From: Halobaculum marinum
GTDB taxonomy: Archaea; Halobacteriota; Halobacteria; Halobacteriales; Haloferacaceae
Assembly (NCBI RefSeq): GCF_029338555.1
Contig: NZ_CP119989.1
Span: forward strand, 1,116,001-1,180,000
Direction: 5' to 3'
Length of the DNA stretch: 64,000 nucleotides
Part shown: positions 1-9,348 of the stretch, piece by piece
Layout of the letters: each line of letters starts with the position of its first letter
Numbering within the stretch: position 1 is the stretch's first letter
Position numbers and translations under genes: made by a program
Notes under the pieces: generated by a model
Databases searched by the model: none
Told to the model about the DNA's origin: nothing
The model's input: only the letters and a program-made list of their open reading frames with translations

Positions 1-1
1 G

Positions 2-736
2 ATGACCTCCATCGTCGGCGGGAAGTTCACCACCTACCGGCTGATGGCCGAGAAAATCTCCGACCACGTCTGCGACCTGCTCGGCGTCGACGCCGAGTGT
101 ACGACCGCCGACGAGCCCCTCCCCGGCAGCGAGGACTTCTCTGTGCTGCGCGACTACATGGACGAGTTCGGCCTCCGCTCGCCGATCGGCCGCCGGAGCG
201 TCCAGCGACTCGGCAGCCGCGCCGACGAGGTACTCAAGACGGACGAGGCGAACCCAGTAGTCTGTCAGTGCGAAGCCGTCACGCGAGCGGAACTGCGCGA
301 CGCCATCGGTGAGTCGGGGACCGACTTGAACGACGTTCGGCTCAGGACCCGCGCGTCGATGGGCAACTGTCAGGGCGGCTTCTGCGCCCACCGGATGGCG
401 AACGAACTCCACGATTTCGGCGGCTACGACCAGCCGACCGTCGACGCCGCGCTCGACGAACTGTGGCAAGAGCGGTGGAAGGGCCAGCGCCACGCGCTGT
501 GGGGCCAACAGCTCTCGCAGGCGATGCTCAACCACCTGCTGCACGCGACGACGATGAACCGGGACGGCGCCGCCCCGGAGGACTTTGCGGCGTTCGACAC
601 GGGTGAGGCGCCCGACACCGCGGGCGGCCTCGACGACGCGGGTGACGCCACGGGTGCGACCGCCCCCGACGGCGGCATCCCGGTCGACGCCGACGCGATG
701 GACCGACGCGACGGGGGTGACGCGGGTGGCGATTGA
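2..736 (+). CDS. glpA: Anaerobic glycerol-3-phosphate dehydrogenase subunit A, C-terminal part (5' end outside window)
   Basis: GlpA is the FAD-containing catalytic subunit of the membrane-associated GlpABC complex, which oxidises sn-glycerol 3-phosphate to dihydroxyacetone phosphate. Only the C-terminal ~244 residues are present; the frame is open at the left edge, so the first Met here is not the start. A BFD-like [2Fe-2S] domain is visible: Cys88 and Cys90 ([12 protein letters not shown]) and Cys123/Cys128 (GNCQGGFC). After about residue 195 comes a Gly/Asp/Ala-rich acidic tail, common in haloarchaeal proteins. The end overlaps the next gene by 11 bp, and a third subunit follows, so this is a translationally coupled glpABC operon. 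Family and context agree; only the missing N-terminus limits the call. Confidence 0.93.
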   Translation: MTSIVGGKFTTYRLMAEKISDHVCDLLGVDAECTTADEPLPGSEDFSVLRDYMDEFGLRSPIGRRSVQRLGSRADEVLKTDEANPVVCQCEAVTRAELRDAIGESGTDLNDVRLRTRASMGNCQGGFCAHRMANELHDFGGYDQPTVDAALDELWQERWKGQRHALWGQQLSQAMLNHLLHATTMNRDGAAPEDFAAFDTGEAPDTAGGLDDAGDATGATAPDGGIPVDADAMDRRDGGDAGGD

Positions 737-2003
737 GTCGGACGTTGTCGTCGTCGGCGGCGGCCTCGCCGGCGCGACCGCGGCGCTGTCGGCGGCCCGC
801 GAGGGCGTGCACGTGCACCTCATCTCCGCGAAGGAGAGCACGCTCCGGCAGGCCAGCGGGCTGGTCGACGCGCTCGGCTACCCCGACCCCGACGCGGGGA
901 CGGGCCCCGTCGCCGACCCGTTCACTGGTGTCGACGACCTCCCCGACAACCACCCGTACCGCGTCGTCGGCGCCGACGCGCTCCGCGAGGGGTTGGCGCT
1001 GTTCGACGGCGTCGTCGGCGACCTGTATCGGGGGAGCCACACCGACCGCAACGCGCTCGTGGCGACGACCTCCGGGCGCGCGAAGCCGACCGCGCGGTAC
1101 CCGCGTAGCATGGCGGCCGGCCTCGTCAGCGACGACCGACCGACGCTCCTCGTGGGGTTCGAGGCGGCCACGGACTTCGACGCGCCACTGGCGGCGGAGC
1201 GCCTGACCGCCGCGGGCGTCCCCTTCGACGTGAGGGGGGCCACCGTCGAGTTCCCGGGCGACTACCGCGCCGACGCCGCGGTGACGCGCCTCGCGCACGC
1301 GCTCGAACGGGACGAGGATGCCGGGAACGGCCGCTCGACCCGACAGCGCCTCGCCGACCGCGTGCGCCCGAACCTCGGCGACGCCGAGCGTGTCGGCTTC
1401 CCGGCGATGCTGGGCGACGCCCACGTCGAGGAGGTGCGGGCGGACCTGTCGGAACGCCTCGACGCCGAGGTGTTCGAGATTCCCACGGGGCCGCCGAGCC
1501 TCCCGGGGATCCGACTGGAGGACCGTCTGTTCGACGCGCTCGACGAGGCGGGCGTGTCGATGACGACCGGGAACCCGGTCGTCGACTACGAGACGGACGA
1601 CGACGGCGACATCGACCACGTGATCATCGACCGCAACGGCGCACGGATCCCGTACAGCGCCGGCGCGTACGTGCTCGCCACGGGCGGCCTCGTCGGCAAG
1701 GGCCTCGACTCCGACCGCGACGGGCCGCGTGAGGGGGTGTTCGGCTGTCACGTCCCCGCGCCCGAGGATCGGATGGCGTGGTCTGCGGAGGGCGCGTTCG
1801 CGGACCACGCGTTCGCACGCTTCGGGGTCGACCCGGACGAACAACTCCGGCCGCTCGACGCGAGCGGATCGCCGGAGTTCGGCAACCTGTTCGCCGCCGG
1901 CGGGGTCGTCGGCGGCGCGGACGTGGCGCGGGAGAAGTCGGCCAGCGGCGTCTCGCTGGCCACGGGGCTGGTCGCGGGCCGTACCGCGGCGGAGGAGGTA
2001 TGA
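726..2003 (+). CDS. glpB: Anaerobic glycerol-3-phosphate dehydrogenase subunit B
   Basis: FAD-dependent subunit that passes electrons from GlpA towards GlpC and the quinone pool. The protein begins [20 protein letters not shown], a Rossmann dinucleotide-binding fingerprint immediately after the start. I chose the GTG at 726 because it places this motif at the N-terminus; an in-frame GTG at 717 is equally possible, and the longer upstream open frame is only the shadow of glpA. Length is about 425 residues, normal for GlpB. The C-terminal part ([20 protein letters not shown]) matches the FAD-binding closing motif of flavoprotein reductases. The stop overlaps the glpC start by 4 bp (ATGA), which indicates coupled translation. 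Confidence 0.93.
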   Translation: MAIESDVVVVGGGLAGATAALSAAREGVHVHLISAKESTLRQASGLVDALGYPDPDAGTGPVADPFTGVDDLPDNHPYRVVGADALREGLALFDGVVGDLYRGSHTDRNALVATTSGRAKPTARYPRSMAAGLVSDDRPTLLVGFEAATDFDAPLAAERLTAAGVPFDVRGATVEFPGDYRADAAVTRLAHALERDEDAGNGRSTRQRLADRVRPNLGDAERVGFPAMLGDAHVEEVRADLSERLDAEVFEIPTGPPSLPGIRLEDRLFDALDEAGVSMTTGNPVVDYETDDDGDIDHVIIDRNGARIPYSAGAYVLATGGLVGKGLDSDRDGPREGVFGCHVPAPEDRMAWSAEGAFADHAFARFGVDPDEQLRPLDASGSPEFGNLFAAGGVVGGADVAREKSASGVSLATGLVAGRTAAEEV

Positions 2004-3427
2004 CCGACACACACGACACACACGAGACGGACGGCGACTGCGGCTGTAGCGACGGGACGCAACCGACAGCGGCGGCCGACGGCGAAGGCGACGCCGCGGC
2101 GAGCGGGAACGCGGTCCCCGACGGCGGCACCACAGCCGAGTCCGGCGGCGAGTTCGAGCCGGTCGACGTGTTCGACGGGTCGGACATGGACCTGCGGCCG
2201 GGCGCCGACTCCTGTTACAAGTGCACCTCCTGCGACACCTCCTGTCCGGTCGCGGAGGTCGACGACTCGTTCCCGGGGCCGAAGTTCCAGGGGCCCGAGC
2301 AGTGGCGCCTCAAGCGCAAGGAGGACACCGAGATCGACGACTCGATCATGGGCTGTTCGAACTGCATGCGCTGTGACGGCGCCTGTCCATCAGACGTGCC
2401 GCTCTCGCAGATGCACAACAGCGCCCGCGGGGAGTACGTCGACAACCAGATGGACAAGCTCTCGCGGGAGTACATCCGCAACCGCATCCTCGCGAACTAC
2501 GGCACGCTCGCCCGCCTCGGCTCGAAGGTTCCCCGCCTCACCAACGCCGTGATGGGCAACTCGCTGGTCCAGAAGGTGAACGAGAAGGTGCTCGGCATCA
2601 CCGCCGAACGCGACTTCCCGGAGTTCGCCGACGAGACGTTCCGTTCGTGGTGGAAGAAGCGCGGCGGCCCGAAGGTCCAGAGCGAGGAGAAGCGCATCGC
2701 GTACTTCCACGGCGACTACGCCAACTACAACACCGTCGAGGTGGCGAAGGCGCTCGTCCGCGTGTACGAGGAGTTCGGCTACGAGATCCTCGTCCCCGAC
2801 CAGCGCTGTTCGGGCACGCCGATGTTCGCCAACGGCATGCTCGACGACGCGCGCCGCTCGGCGAAGGTGAACGTCGAGAACCTGGGCGACGCCATCGAGA
2901 ACGGGTACGACATCGTCGCCTCCTGCACCTCCTGTTCGATGGCGCTGCGCCAGGAGTACCCCGAGCAGTTCGACCTCGACGGCACCGAGACCGTCGCGGC
3001 CAACACCTACGATGCCTTGGAGTACCTCCTCATCAACGAGAACGTCATCGACCCCATCCGCGCGGTCGACGGCGACGAACTCGACCTCCCGGACTTCGCG
3101 TACCACGCGCCGTGTCACTCCCGGAATCAGGGGCTCGACCGGCAGGCGGTGGAGCTGTTCCGCCACCTCGACGGCGTCGGTGTGGAGGACGTCGGCGACT
3201 CCTGTTCGGGCATCTCGGGGACGTACGGCTGGAAGGAGGAGAAGTACGACTACTCCATGGCCATCGGCGAGGAGATGTTCGAGCACATGGAGCACGCCGA
3301 GGGCGAGACGGGCATGACCGAGTGCCCCACCTGCTCGATGCAGATGGAACACGGGACCGGCTACGAGATCAACCACCCGCTGGAAGTGCTGGAGAAGGCG
3401 CTCGTCGAGACGGACGTCGAGGTCTGA
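2000..3427 (+). CDS. glpC: Anaerobic glycerol-3-phosphate dehydrogenase subunit C (Fe-S membrane anchor subunit)
   Basis: GlpC carries electrons from GlpAB to menaquinone at the membrane. About 475 residues. Two 4Fe-4S ferredoxin clusters are visible: Cys72/75/78/82 (CYKCTSCDTSCP) and Cys119/122/125/129 (CSNCMRCDGACP). The C-terminal half has two cysteine-rich CCG-type domains, with motifs SCTSCSMAL, APCHSRNQG and ECPTCSMQMEHG, as in HdrB-like subunits. The first ~60 residues are an acidic Gly/Ala/Asp-rich haloarchaeal extension. It is the last gene of the glpABC operon, with a stem-loop about 120 bp downstream. Confidence 0.94.
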   Translation: MTDTHDTHETDGDCGCSDGTQPTAAADGEGDAAASGNAVPDGGTTAESGGEFEPVDVFDGSDMDLRPGADSCYKCTSCDTSCPVAEVDDSFPGPKFQGPEQWRLKRKEDTEIDDSIMGCSNCMRCDGACPSDVPLSQMHNSARGEYVDNQMDKLSREYIRNRILANYGTLARLGSKVPRLTNAVMGNSLVQKVNEKVLGITAERDFPEFADETFRSWWKKRGGPKVQSEEKRIAYFHGDYANYNTVEVAKALVRVYEEFGYEILVPDQRCSGTPMFANGMLDDARRSAKVNVENLGDAIENGYDIVASCTSCSMALRQEYPEQFDLDGTETVAANTYDALEYLLINENVIDPIRAVDGDELDLPDFAYHAPCHSRNQGLDRQAVELFRHLDGVGVEDVGDSCSGISGTYGWKEEKYDYSMAIGEEMFEHMEHAEGETGMTECPTCSMQMEHGTGYEINHPLEVLEKALVETDVEV

Positions 3428-3545
3428 GGACGGGCCACTCCCGTCCGCCGTTCGCGCCGGCGCTCGCTCGTCTGGCGGCTGTTCGGTTGTCGGAAATCGT
3501 TGCCCGACGGGTACTCCCGGGGTTGTGAACCTGTGTCACACGAGA

Positions 3546-3561
3546 GCTCCGGGGACGGAGC
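3546..3561 (+). terminator. Stem-loop downstream of glpC
   Basis: GCTCCG-GGGA-CGGAGC forms a perfect 6-bp GC-rich stem with a 4-nt loop, ~120 bp after the glpC stop and upstream of the next promoter. No U-tract follows. A transcript end or RNA-stabilising structure is plausible, but this is inferred from structure only. Confidence 0.35.
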
Positions 3562-3600
3562 CCCGTGCACCAGATCACTGAGGGGATTCCGTTGACCGCA

Positions 3601-3628
3601 ACTATATGGTTGTCAGTGTCTAACACTG
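3601..3628 (+). promoter_or_regulatory. TATA box and adjacent palindromic operator of the Bat-like regulator gene
   Basis: ACTATATGG (3601-3609) is centred 27 bp before the ATG at 3632, the usual spacing for a leaderless haloarchaeal mRNA. Between the box and the start lies a perfect inverted repeat, CAGTGT-CTA-ACACTG (3614-3628). A protein bound there would cover the transcription start site, so repression or autoregulation is a reasonable inference. Confidence 0.6.
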
Positions 3629-3631
3629 TCT

Positions 3632-6600
3632 ATGGCTTCGTTGACACCCTCCCTCGCCACCGTCCGCGCGGCGTTCGACCGGCTCGGGCCGCCGGGAACA
3701 CCGTTCACGACCCCGGAGATCGCCGCGGAGTTCGACTGTTCCGACCGGACCATCTACAACCGACTCGACGCGCTCGTCGAGGAGGGTGCCATCGAGACGA
3801 AGAAGGTCGGCGCCCGCGGGCGGGTGTGGTGGCGCCCAGTCGGCGACCGCGCCGACGACGTGCCCGACGCACCCGAACGCTCCGGTTCGTCCGCGCCCCC
3901 CCACGCCCAGTTCCCGGGTTCCACGGTCGACAACGAGATGGCCGACCGCATCCGGGCGTTCGAGTGGGCCGAGACGCCGCTGGGACCGATCGACGAGTGG
4001 CCCACCGAACTGCACAACGCGGTCAGCCTCATGCTGGGGGCGGACGAGGCCATCGGCATCTACTGGGGAGACGACTTGACGTTGCTGTACAACGACCCGG
4101 CGCGTGACGTCATCGGCGTGAAGCACCCGGACGCACTCGGGCAGCCCGCTCGAAGCGTCTTCCCGGAAGCGTGGGAGACGCTCGGTCCGATCCACGAGCG
4201 GGTGTTGGCAGGAGAGGGGCCGGTCAAACACGACGAACTGCTGCTCCCGATCAAACGGTCCGACGAGGTCGAGGACAGTTGGTGGGACACCAGCTACAAT
4301 CCGATCCCGCTGGCCGACGGGTCGATCGGCGGCGTGTTCAACATCGCAGTCGACGTGACCGACAGGGTGCGGGCCGAACAGACGTTGAGCGAGACGGAAC
4401 ATCGGCTCCAAGTCGCGCTCAACGCCGCCGAGATGGGGACGTGGGAGTGGAATCTGGACACCCAGATGGTATGCGCCGACGACGCCATGCTGTCGCTGTT
4501 CGACTTGCCGCCCACTGACGAGCCCGTCCCGGTCGACCAGTTCATGCAGAACGCGTCGGACGCCGGCGTCGCGCAGGTCGAGGAGGTGCCGGACATCACG
4601 TTCGAACCCGGTGAGGAGATTCAGAACGACTTCAAACTCGAACACCTCGATCCGCCCCGCTGGATCTCTTGGCGTGGGCGCGCGTCCGACGACGACCCGT
4701 CAGTCCTCCGCGGTGTCACGTTCGACATCACACAGCGCAAACAGGCGGAGATCGAGCGCGAACGGCTGTTGGACGAAACCGAGCACCGGTACCGGAGGCT
4801 GTTCGAATCCATCGACGAGGGGTTCTGCATCGTCGAAGTGCTGTTCGACGACGACGAGCCCGTCGACTACCGCTTCGTGGAGACGAACCCGGCGTTCGAA
4901 CGCCACACCGGCCTGACCGATGTTGAGGGCGAACGGATGCACGACCTGGTGCCGGACCACCACGACCGCTGGTCCGAGCGATATGGACGGATCGCTCGAA
5001 CCGGCGAACCCGAGCGGTTCCAAGACCAAGCCGAGAACCTCGACGGTCGCTGGTACGACGTCGACGCGTTCCGAATCGGCGACCCCGAGGAGCGCACAGT
5101 CGCCATCCTGTTCGACGACATCACCGAACAGCGACGGACCCAACGGGCGCTCGAACGACTCACGACCGAAAGCCGGTGGCTGATGAACGCCGACGCCGAG
5201 ACGATCCCCGACCGCGTCGCCGAACTCACGGGCGACGTGCTCGGCGTCGAGTACGCCGCACTCTGGCGGTACGACGACACGAGCGGGACGATCCGGGAGT
5301 ACGAACGTCACACCCACTCGGTGGCCGACCTCGGTGCCGTCCTGCTCCCCGAGGACTTCGCCGACGACGTCTGGGAGACGTTCGTCCGCGACGAAGTCGA
5401 CGTCGACGACGCGCTCGACGTGCCGGACACCGACTCGACGGCTGCACGATTGCGACGCCGTATCTTGGCTCCGGTCGGCCGACACGGCGTCATCTGCGCC
5501 GGCTCCACGGAGCCCGGAGCGTTCGACGAGCGGACCGTCAACCTCGTCGAGACGGTCGCCGCGACCGTCGCGGCCGCGTGGGACCGCGCCGAGAGCGTAG
5601 CCGCGCTGGCCCGACAGAACGACGAACTGGCCCACTTCGAGCGACTCTACTCGCTGCTGTGGGAGATCGACCAGTTGCTCGTGGAGGCCGACACCGCAGA
5701 CGCCATCGACGAGGCGGCCTGCGAGCGGCTGGCGGCGTCCGATCTGTACGAGTGTGCGTGGATCGGCGACTTCAGCGCCGACTCCGGGACGGTCGAACCG
5801 CGGGCGTGGGCCGGCATCGACAGCACCGCGTTGGACGACCTCGCCGCGCCCGGCGACCCGTCGGCGGCGCACGAGAATCCCTTTGCGGCAGCGGTACGAA
5901 CTGGAGAGACGCAAGTCATCGCGGACATCGCCACCGACCCGCGGGCGGGGCCGTGGCGCGAGCGGGCGCTCGAACGTGGCGCGCGGTCGTGTCTCGGCAT
6001 CCCCCTCGTCCACGACGAGTCGGTCTACGGCGTCTTGGTCGTGTACGGCAGGTCGACACTCCACAACGAGCGCGATTCGGCGGTGCTCGGCGACCTCGGG
6101 AAGACCATCGCGCACGCCATCCACGCCGTGGAGACGAAGGTGATCCGGCAGACCGACAGCGTCGTCGAACTCACGCTCCAGACCGCCACGGCAGACACGC
6201 CGCTCGTCCAACTCGCACGCGAGTCGGGCATCGTGATCGAGTTCCGGGGGCTGGTGCCGGGAACGGGGCGTGACACGACCGTGTTCTTCACCGCGACCGG
6301 CGCCGACCCCGACGAGGTGGTCGCTGCAGGCGAGGAGGCACTGGCTATCGAGGAACTGCGGCACCTGACCGACCGCGAGACCGGGTCTCTGTACAAAGCC
6401 ACGGTGGTCGAGACGACGCTCGCTGCACAGTTGCTCGACAACGGGTCGACGATCCGTTCGCTGACCATCGACGAGGGTACGGCGACCGCCGTCGTGGCGC
6501 TGCCGGAGACGGTCGACGTCCGCGAGTTCGTCGAGCGGGTGCGTCGAGTAGTTCCCGGGCTGGAACTGCTCGCGCGACGGTCGCAGACGCCGTCGTTCGA

Positions 6601-6817
6601 CACGACACAGCACCTGCAGACGACGTTCGAGGAGCGCCTCACCCCGCGCCAACAGGAGGTCATCGAGTTGGCCTACCGGAGCGGGTACTTCGAGCTCCCC
6701 CGCGTGCAGACAGGGCAGGAGCTCTCCGACGCGCTGGACATCGCCCAATCGACGTTCAACTACCACCTGAGGGGGGCAGAACGGACGCTCCTGCGTGTGC
6801 TGTTCGACCAGGCGTAG
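3632..6817 (+). CDS. Bat-like multidomain sensor-regulator (N-terminal HTH, PAS x3, GAF x2, Bat domain, C-terminal HTH_10)
   Basis: A soluble sensor and transcription regulator of 1061 residues in the bacterio-opsin-activator (Bat) family. Domain order read from sequence: N-terminal winged HTH (about 1-70, with TIYNRLDALVEEGAIETKKV); three PAS-like modules (about 105-250, 255-370, 390-505); two GAF-like modules (about 510-660 and 670-840); the Bat-specific domain (about 850-985); and a C-terminal HTH_10 (LTPRQQEVIELAYRSGYFELPR, then a recognition helix near AQSTFNYHLRGAE). There is no HisKA/HATPase core and no receiver domain, so signalling is presumably one-component. The HTH at the N-terminus in addition to HTH_10 is unusual for Bat proteins. 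It follows the glp operon but has its own promoter. Ligand and targets are unknown. Confidence 0.88.
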   Translation: MASLTPSLATVRAAFDRLGPPGTPFTTPEIAAEFDCSDRTIYNRLDALVEEGAIETKKVGARGRVWWRPVGDRADDVPDAPERSGSSAPPHAQFPGSTVDNEMADRIRAFEWAETPLGPIDEWPTELHNAVSLMLGADEAIGIYWGDDLTLLYNDPARDVIGVKHPDALGQPARSVFPEAWETLGPIHERVLAGEGPVKHDELLLPIKRSDEVEDSWWDTSYNPIPLADGSIGGVFNIAVDVTDRVRAEQTLSETEHRLQVALNAAEMGTWEWNLDTQMVCADDAMLSLFDLPPTDEPVPVDQFMQNASDAGVAQVEEVPDITFEPGEEIQNDFKLEHLDPPRWISWRGRASDDDPSVLRGVTFDITQRKQAEIERERLLDETEHRYRRLFESIDEGFCIVEVLFDDDEPVDYRFVETNPAFERHTGLTDVEGERMHDLVPDHHDRWSERYGRIARTGEPERFQDQAENLDGRWYDVDAFRIGDPEERTVAILFDDITEQRRTQRALERLTTESRWLMNADAETIPDRVAELTGDVLGVEYAALWRYDDTSGTIREYERHTHSVADLGAVLLPEDFADDVWETFVRDEVDVDDALDVPDTDSTAARLRRRILAPVGRHGVICAGSTEPGAFDERTVNLVETVAATVAAAWDRAESVAALARQNDELAHFERLYSLLWEIDQLLVEADTADAIDEAACERLAASDLYECAWIGDFSADSGTVEPRAWAGIDSTALDDLAAPGDPSAAHENPFAAAVRTGETQVIADIATDPRAGPWRERALERGARSCLGIPLVHDESVYGVLVVYGRSTLHNERDSAVLGDLGKTIAHAIHAVETKVIRQTDSVVELTLQTATADTPLVQLARESGIVIEFRGLVPGTGRDTTVFFTATGADPDEVVAAGEEALAIEELRHLTDRETGSLYKATVVETTLAAQLLDNGSTIRSLTIDEGTATAVVALPETVDVREFVERVRRVVPGLELLARRSQTPSFDTTQHLQTTFEERLTPRQQEVIELAYRSGYFELPRVQTGQELSDALDIAQSTFNYHLRGAERTLLRVLFDQA

Positions 6818-7319
6818 CCGACGTCGGTACGTCCCGTGGCGTCACGTCGTACTATTGCGAGTTTTCACTATTCCAGTGACAGCCGCCTCCCGGGTTTGAG
6901 ATCGATTCGTGGCGAATTCACGGCTGCAAGCCGTAACAAGCGACTATCCACGGAGTGGGGGGACTTCCGAGTGTTCGCAATAGTGCGATATCGGTCCGGA
7001 GGGTGTCGTAACTCTCCGCACTCGTGCTTACGTCGGTATCGTTCGTGATAGAGGGCATGGTAGGTACCAGGGTGGGAACCACGTCCGAGACATGTCTAGC
7101 GAGGGGCAGGACTCGAGGCGTGAACGAGACGTCGGGAGTTTCGGACCTGCACAGTCGTCTGCGTCGCCGGGACGACCAACGCAGACCAGGTCGATCCCTC
7201 CGTTGCGACGACCTGCCCTCGGTCGAGGAACGGGCGACACGCACCCGCGGCGCCACCACGCTCCACGCGAGCGAACAGGTCGGGCGAACGGCGGGACACC
7301 CCGGAGGTGGCTCCGACCC
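6818..7319. other. 502-bp intergenic region without a convincing gene
   Basis: Short open frames on both strands here have poor haloarchaeal codon usage and no recognisable domains. The left half (about 6840-7045) is noticeably more A/T-rich than the surroundings. It holds a pair of 10-bp inverted repeats (6851-6860 and 6975-6984) and a small hairpin CGGCT-GCA-AGCCG (6921-6933). The right half is G/C-rich and probably only carries the promoter of the next gene. Confidence 0.5.
6851..6984. repeat. Segment bounded by 10-bp inverted repeats (possible MITE-like remnant)
   Basis: ACTATTGCGA at 6851-6860 is exactly complementary to TCGCAATAGT at 6975-6984. The 134-bp segment between the arms is A/T-richer than the flanks. 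I see no target-site duplication and no transposase. This could be a degenerate miniature element or a pair of binding sites. Confidence 0.3.
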
Positions 7320-7661
7320 ATGATCGTTGAGGCGGCGGACGACGCACCATCGATGGATACGATGTTGGACGTCTTGGCGAACGGGTACCGGCGCCGGTTA
7401 CTCGCCGCGTTGCTCGAACACAATCCACAGGACGACCGTGATCCACAGTTGCCCGCGGACACCATCTGTTCGGACGAGGACTTGGAGACGCTCAAGATCC
7501 GTATGCGGCACACCCACCTCCCGAAACTGGAGGGTGCGGGAGTCGTCGAGTGGGATCGGGAGGCCAACTCGGTGCGGAAGGGACCGCACTTCGACGAGAT
7601 TCGCCCCCTGCTCGAACTAATGAGTGCCCACGCGGACGAACTCCCCGGTTGCTGGGTGTGA
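7320..7661 (+). CDS. Small winged-helix protein (haloarchaeal DUF7344/ArsR-like)
   Basis: A 113-residue protein with the compact winged-helix pattern common in haloarchaeal regulators: MDTMLDVLANGYRRRLLAAL (helix 1), a variable middle, then RMRHTHLPKLEGAGVVEWDR (recognition helix and wing). It probably binds DNA as a dimer. An ATG at 7353 is an alternative start that removes 11 residues. Upstream in-frame codons (from 7092) read as Arg/Pro-rich non-coding sequence, so I rejected the longer version. It faces the ars operon convergently. No ligand-binding cysteines or membrane segment are seen. Target unknown. Confidence 0.72.
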   Translation: MIVEAADDAPSMDTMLDVLANGYRRRLLAALLEHNPQDDRDPQLPADTICSDEDLETLKIRMRHTHLPKLEGAGVVEWDREANSVRKGPHFDEIRPLLELMSAHADELPGCWV

Positions 7662-7729
7662 CAGCCACAGCCTTTGCCTGAGGACGGCGAACACCGTCCG
7701 CCACACCCCACTCCGCGCTCGTGGTCTCG

Positions 7730-8878
7730 CTATCCCAGCGGGATCCACGCGCTCGCCGGCAGCACGCCGAGCCACGCGAGCGCGCCGATCACCAGTGACG
7801 AGACGACGATGCTCGCGGCGGGCGGGTCGAGGTGCGTCTCCGAGTGCGCGAAGAACACGCGCTGGAGCAGTTCGCCCGCCAGCGCGCCGAGGACGCCGAA
7901 CGCCCCGGCGACGAGGAGGGCGACCGTCAGCGACACGTCGCCAGCGACGACGCCCGGGAGCACCGACCCACGCTCGGCGCCCGCGAGCGCGAGGACGACT
8001 GTGCTCGCCGGGAGCGCCATGTGATGGGTGACGGGGATGCGGGCGGTCCCGCCGATCAGGAACACGAGCGCGGCGACGCTGATCCCGAACGCGAGGAACG
8101 CGCTCCCGGTGAGGTACGCGACGTACCCCGAGAGGACGCCGACCACCGCGCCGAGGCCGACCACGTCGCGCCACTGGTACAGGTACGGGAGCCACGGCTC
8201 GACCCGCGTCGGGTCGTCGGCTGCGTCGTGGACGCGAGGTATCGCGGCGGTAGTGACACCGCCGTCGGTGACGGCGTCGGGACGCTCGGCCCGCTGTTCG
8301 CCACCGTCGGCGGCGCCGCCGCCGGGGAGCCCCACCAGCCCGTCGCCGCGCTCGAACGGCGTCATGTCGAGCAGCTTCACCAGCGGCGCGCCGACCAGGC
8401 TGTAGCCGAAGACGGCACGGTGGGCCAGTGCCGAGAGGACGACGCCCAGCGCGACGGGGTCGGTGGGGACGCCGAGCGACCCCGAGGCGGTCGCCACCGC
8501 GAACCCGAACACACCGAAGACGCCGCCGACGGCGAGCACGTCCGGGCGACTCCCGAGGCCGACGGTGACCTCCTTCGCCGGGTGATAGTCGAAACCGGGC
8601 GTCTCGACGTACCCCTTGCTCACGGCGTACGCCAGCGCCGCGGCGCCGCCGCCGAAGGCGACGTGCGGACCGAGCACGACCCCGAAGGCGATGTCGCCGG
8701 TGACGTTCACCGGGACCGCGCCACCCGCGGCGCGGGTCGCCAGCGCGTACAGTTCGCCGGCGATCACGACGAAGCCGCACAGCACGAACGTGTTGAGCGC
8801 CCCGAGCGCCGCGCCGAATGCGCCGCCCGCGAACGCCGCGATCAGGAGTTCGACCGCGAGGAGATCCGCGAGCGGCAC
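7730..8878 (-). CDS. Uncharacterised multi-TM membrane protein coupled to arsRC
   Basis: A 382-residue polytopic membrane protein with roughly ten hydrophobic segments in two halves. The halves are separated by a polar, cytoplasmic-looking linker (about 175-225, rich in Gly/Asp/Arg). It starts with GTG, and that GTG shares its G with the TAG stop of arsC (TAGTG), so it is the third gene of the arsR-arsC operon. I do not recognise it as ArsB, Acr3 or another known arsenite pump. Repeated Gly/Ala-rich helices (FAGGAFGAALGALN, LAVGGVFGVFGFAVA) suggest a channel or permease fold. The operon position implies a link to arsenate/phosphate or metal handling, which is an inference. Confidence 0.72.
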   Translation of the reverse strand: MPLADLLAVELLIAAFAGGAFGAALGALNTFVLCGFVVIAGELYALATRAAGGAVPVNVTGDIAFGVVLGPHVAFGGGAAALAYAVSKGYVETPGFDYHPAKEVTVGLGSRPDVLAVGGVFGVFGFAVATASGSLGVPTDPVALGVVLSALAHRAVFGYSLVGAPLVKLLDMTPFERGDGLVGLPGGGAADGGEQRAERPDAVTDGGVTTAAIPRVHDAADDPTRVEPWLPYLYQWRDVVGLGAVVGVLSGYVAYLTGSAFLAFGISVAALVFLIGGTARIPVTHHMALPASTVVLALAGAERGSVLPGVVAGDVSLTVALLVAGAFGVLGALAGELLQRVFFAHSETHLDPPAASIVVSSLVIGALAWLGVLPASAWIPLG

Positions 8879-9348
8879 TACGCTCCGGCCCCGTCAGCGC
8901 CGCCTTCGTCCCTTCCGAACGCCTCGTCGAACAGGTCGACGACGAGGCCCTCGATCTCGTCGCGGATCGCGGCGACCTCCTCCGGCGACTTCCCGTCGGG
9001 GTCGGTGAGCGCCCAGTCGCGCGCCTGCACCGTGTCCGCCAGCGACAGCGTCGAACAGCCCATCGTGGCGACGTAGTCGCACTCGTTCAACTGCTCGTCG
9101 GTGAGCTTCTGGGGCGTCCGCCCGGCCACGTCGATGCCGATGTCGGCCATCGTGTCGACGACCTCCTCGTGGACGTGGTCGGCGGGGTGGGTGCCGCCCG
9201 TCAGCAGTTCGACGCGGTCGCCGAGGCCGCGGCGCTCGGCCTCCCGCTGCGCGAACGCGTACGACATCTGCGAGCGACCGGCGTTCTGGACGCAGACGAA
9301 CGCGAGGCGGACTGGCTCGTCGCCTCCGGCGGTCTCGTCGGCGCTCAT
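8878..9348 (-). CDS. arsC: Low-molecular-weight phosphatase-type arsenate reductase
   Basis: A 156-residue LMW-PTP fold enzyme predicted to reduce arsenate to arsenite; a protein-tyrosine phosphatase role cannot be excluded. The P-loop CX5R is at Cys19-Arg25 (FVCVQNAGRSQMSYAF), and the general-acid Asp is in WALTDPDGKS (Asp116). Cys90 and Cys98 (NECDYVATMGCS) fit the extra thiols used for disulfide cascading in ArsC enzymes. The start overlaps the arsR stop by 4 bp (ATGA), and the stop abuts the membrane-protein gene. This arsR-arsC coupling supports the arsenate assignment. Confidence 0.86.
   Translation of the reverse strand: MSADETAGGDEPVRLAFVCVQNAGRSQMSYAFAQREAERRGLGDRVELLTGGTHPADHVHEEVVDTMADIGIDVAGRTPQKLTDEQLNECDYVATMGCSTLSLADTVQARDWALTDPDGKSPEEVAAIRDEIEGLVVDLFDEAFGRDEGGADGAGA

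Noticed and set aside
6836-7259. Two small overlapping open frames on opposite strands in the gene-free gap
   Set aside because: Codon usage unlike the neighbours, no recognisable domain; possibly a mobile-element remnant but no transposase motif seen.
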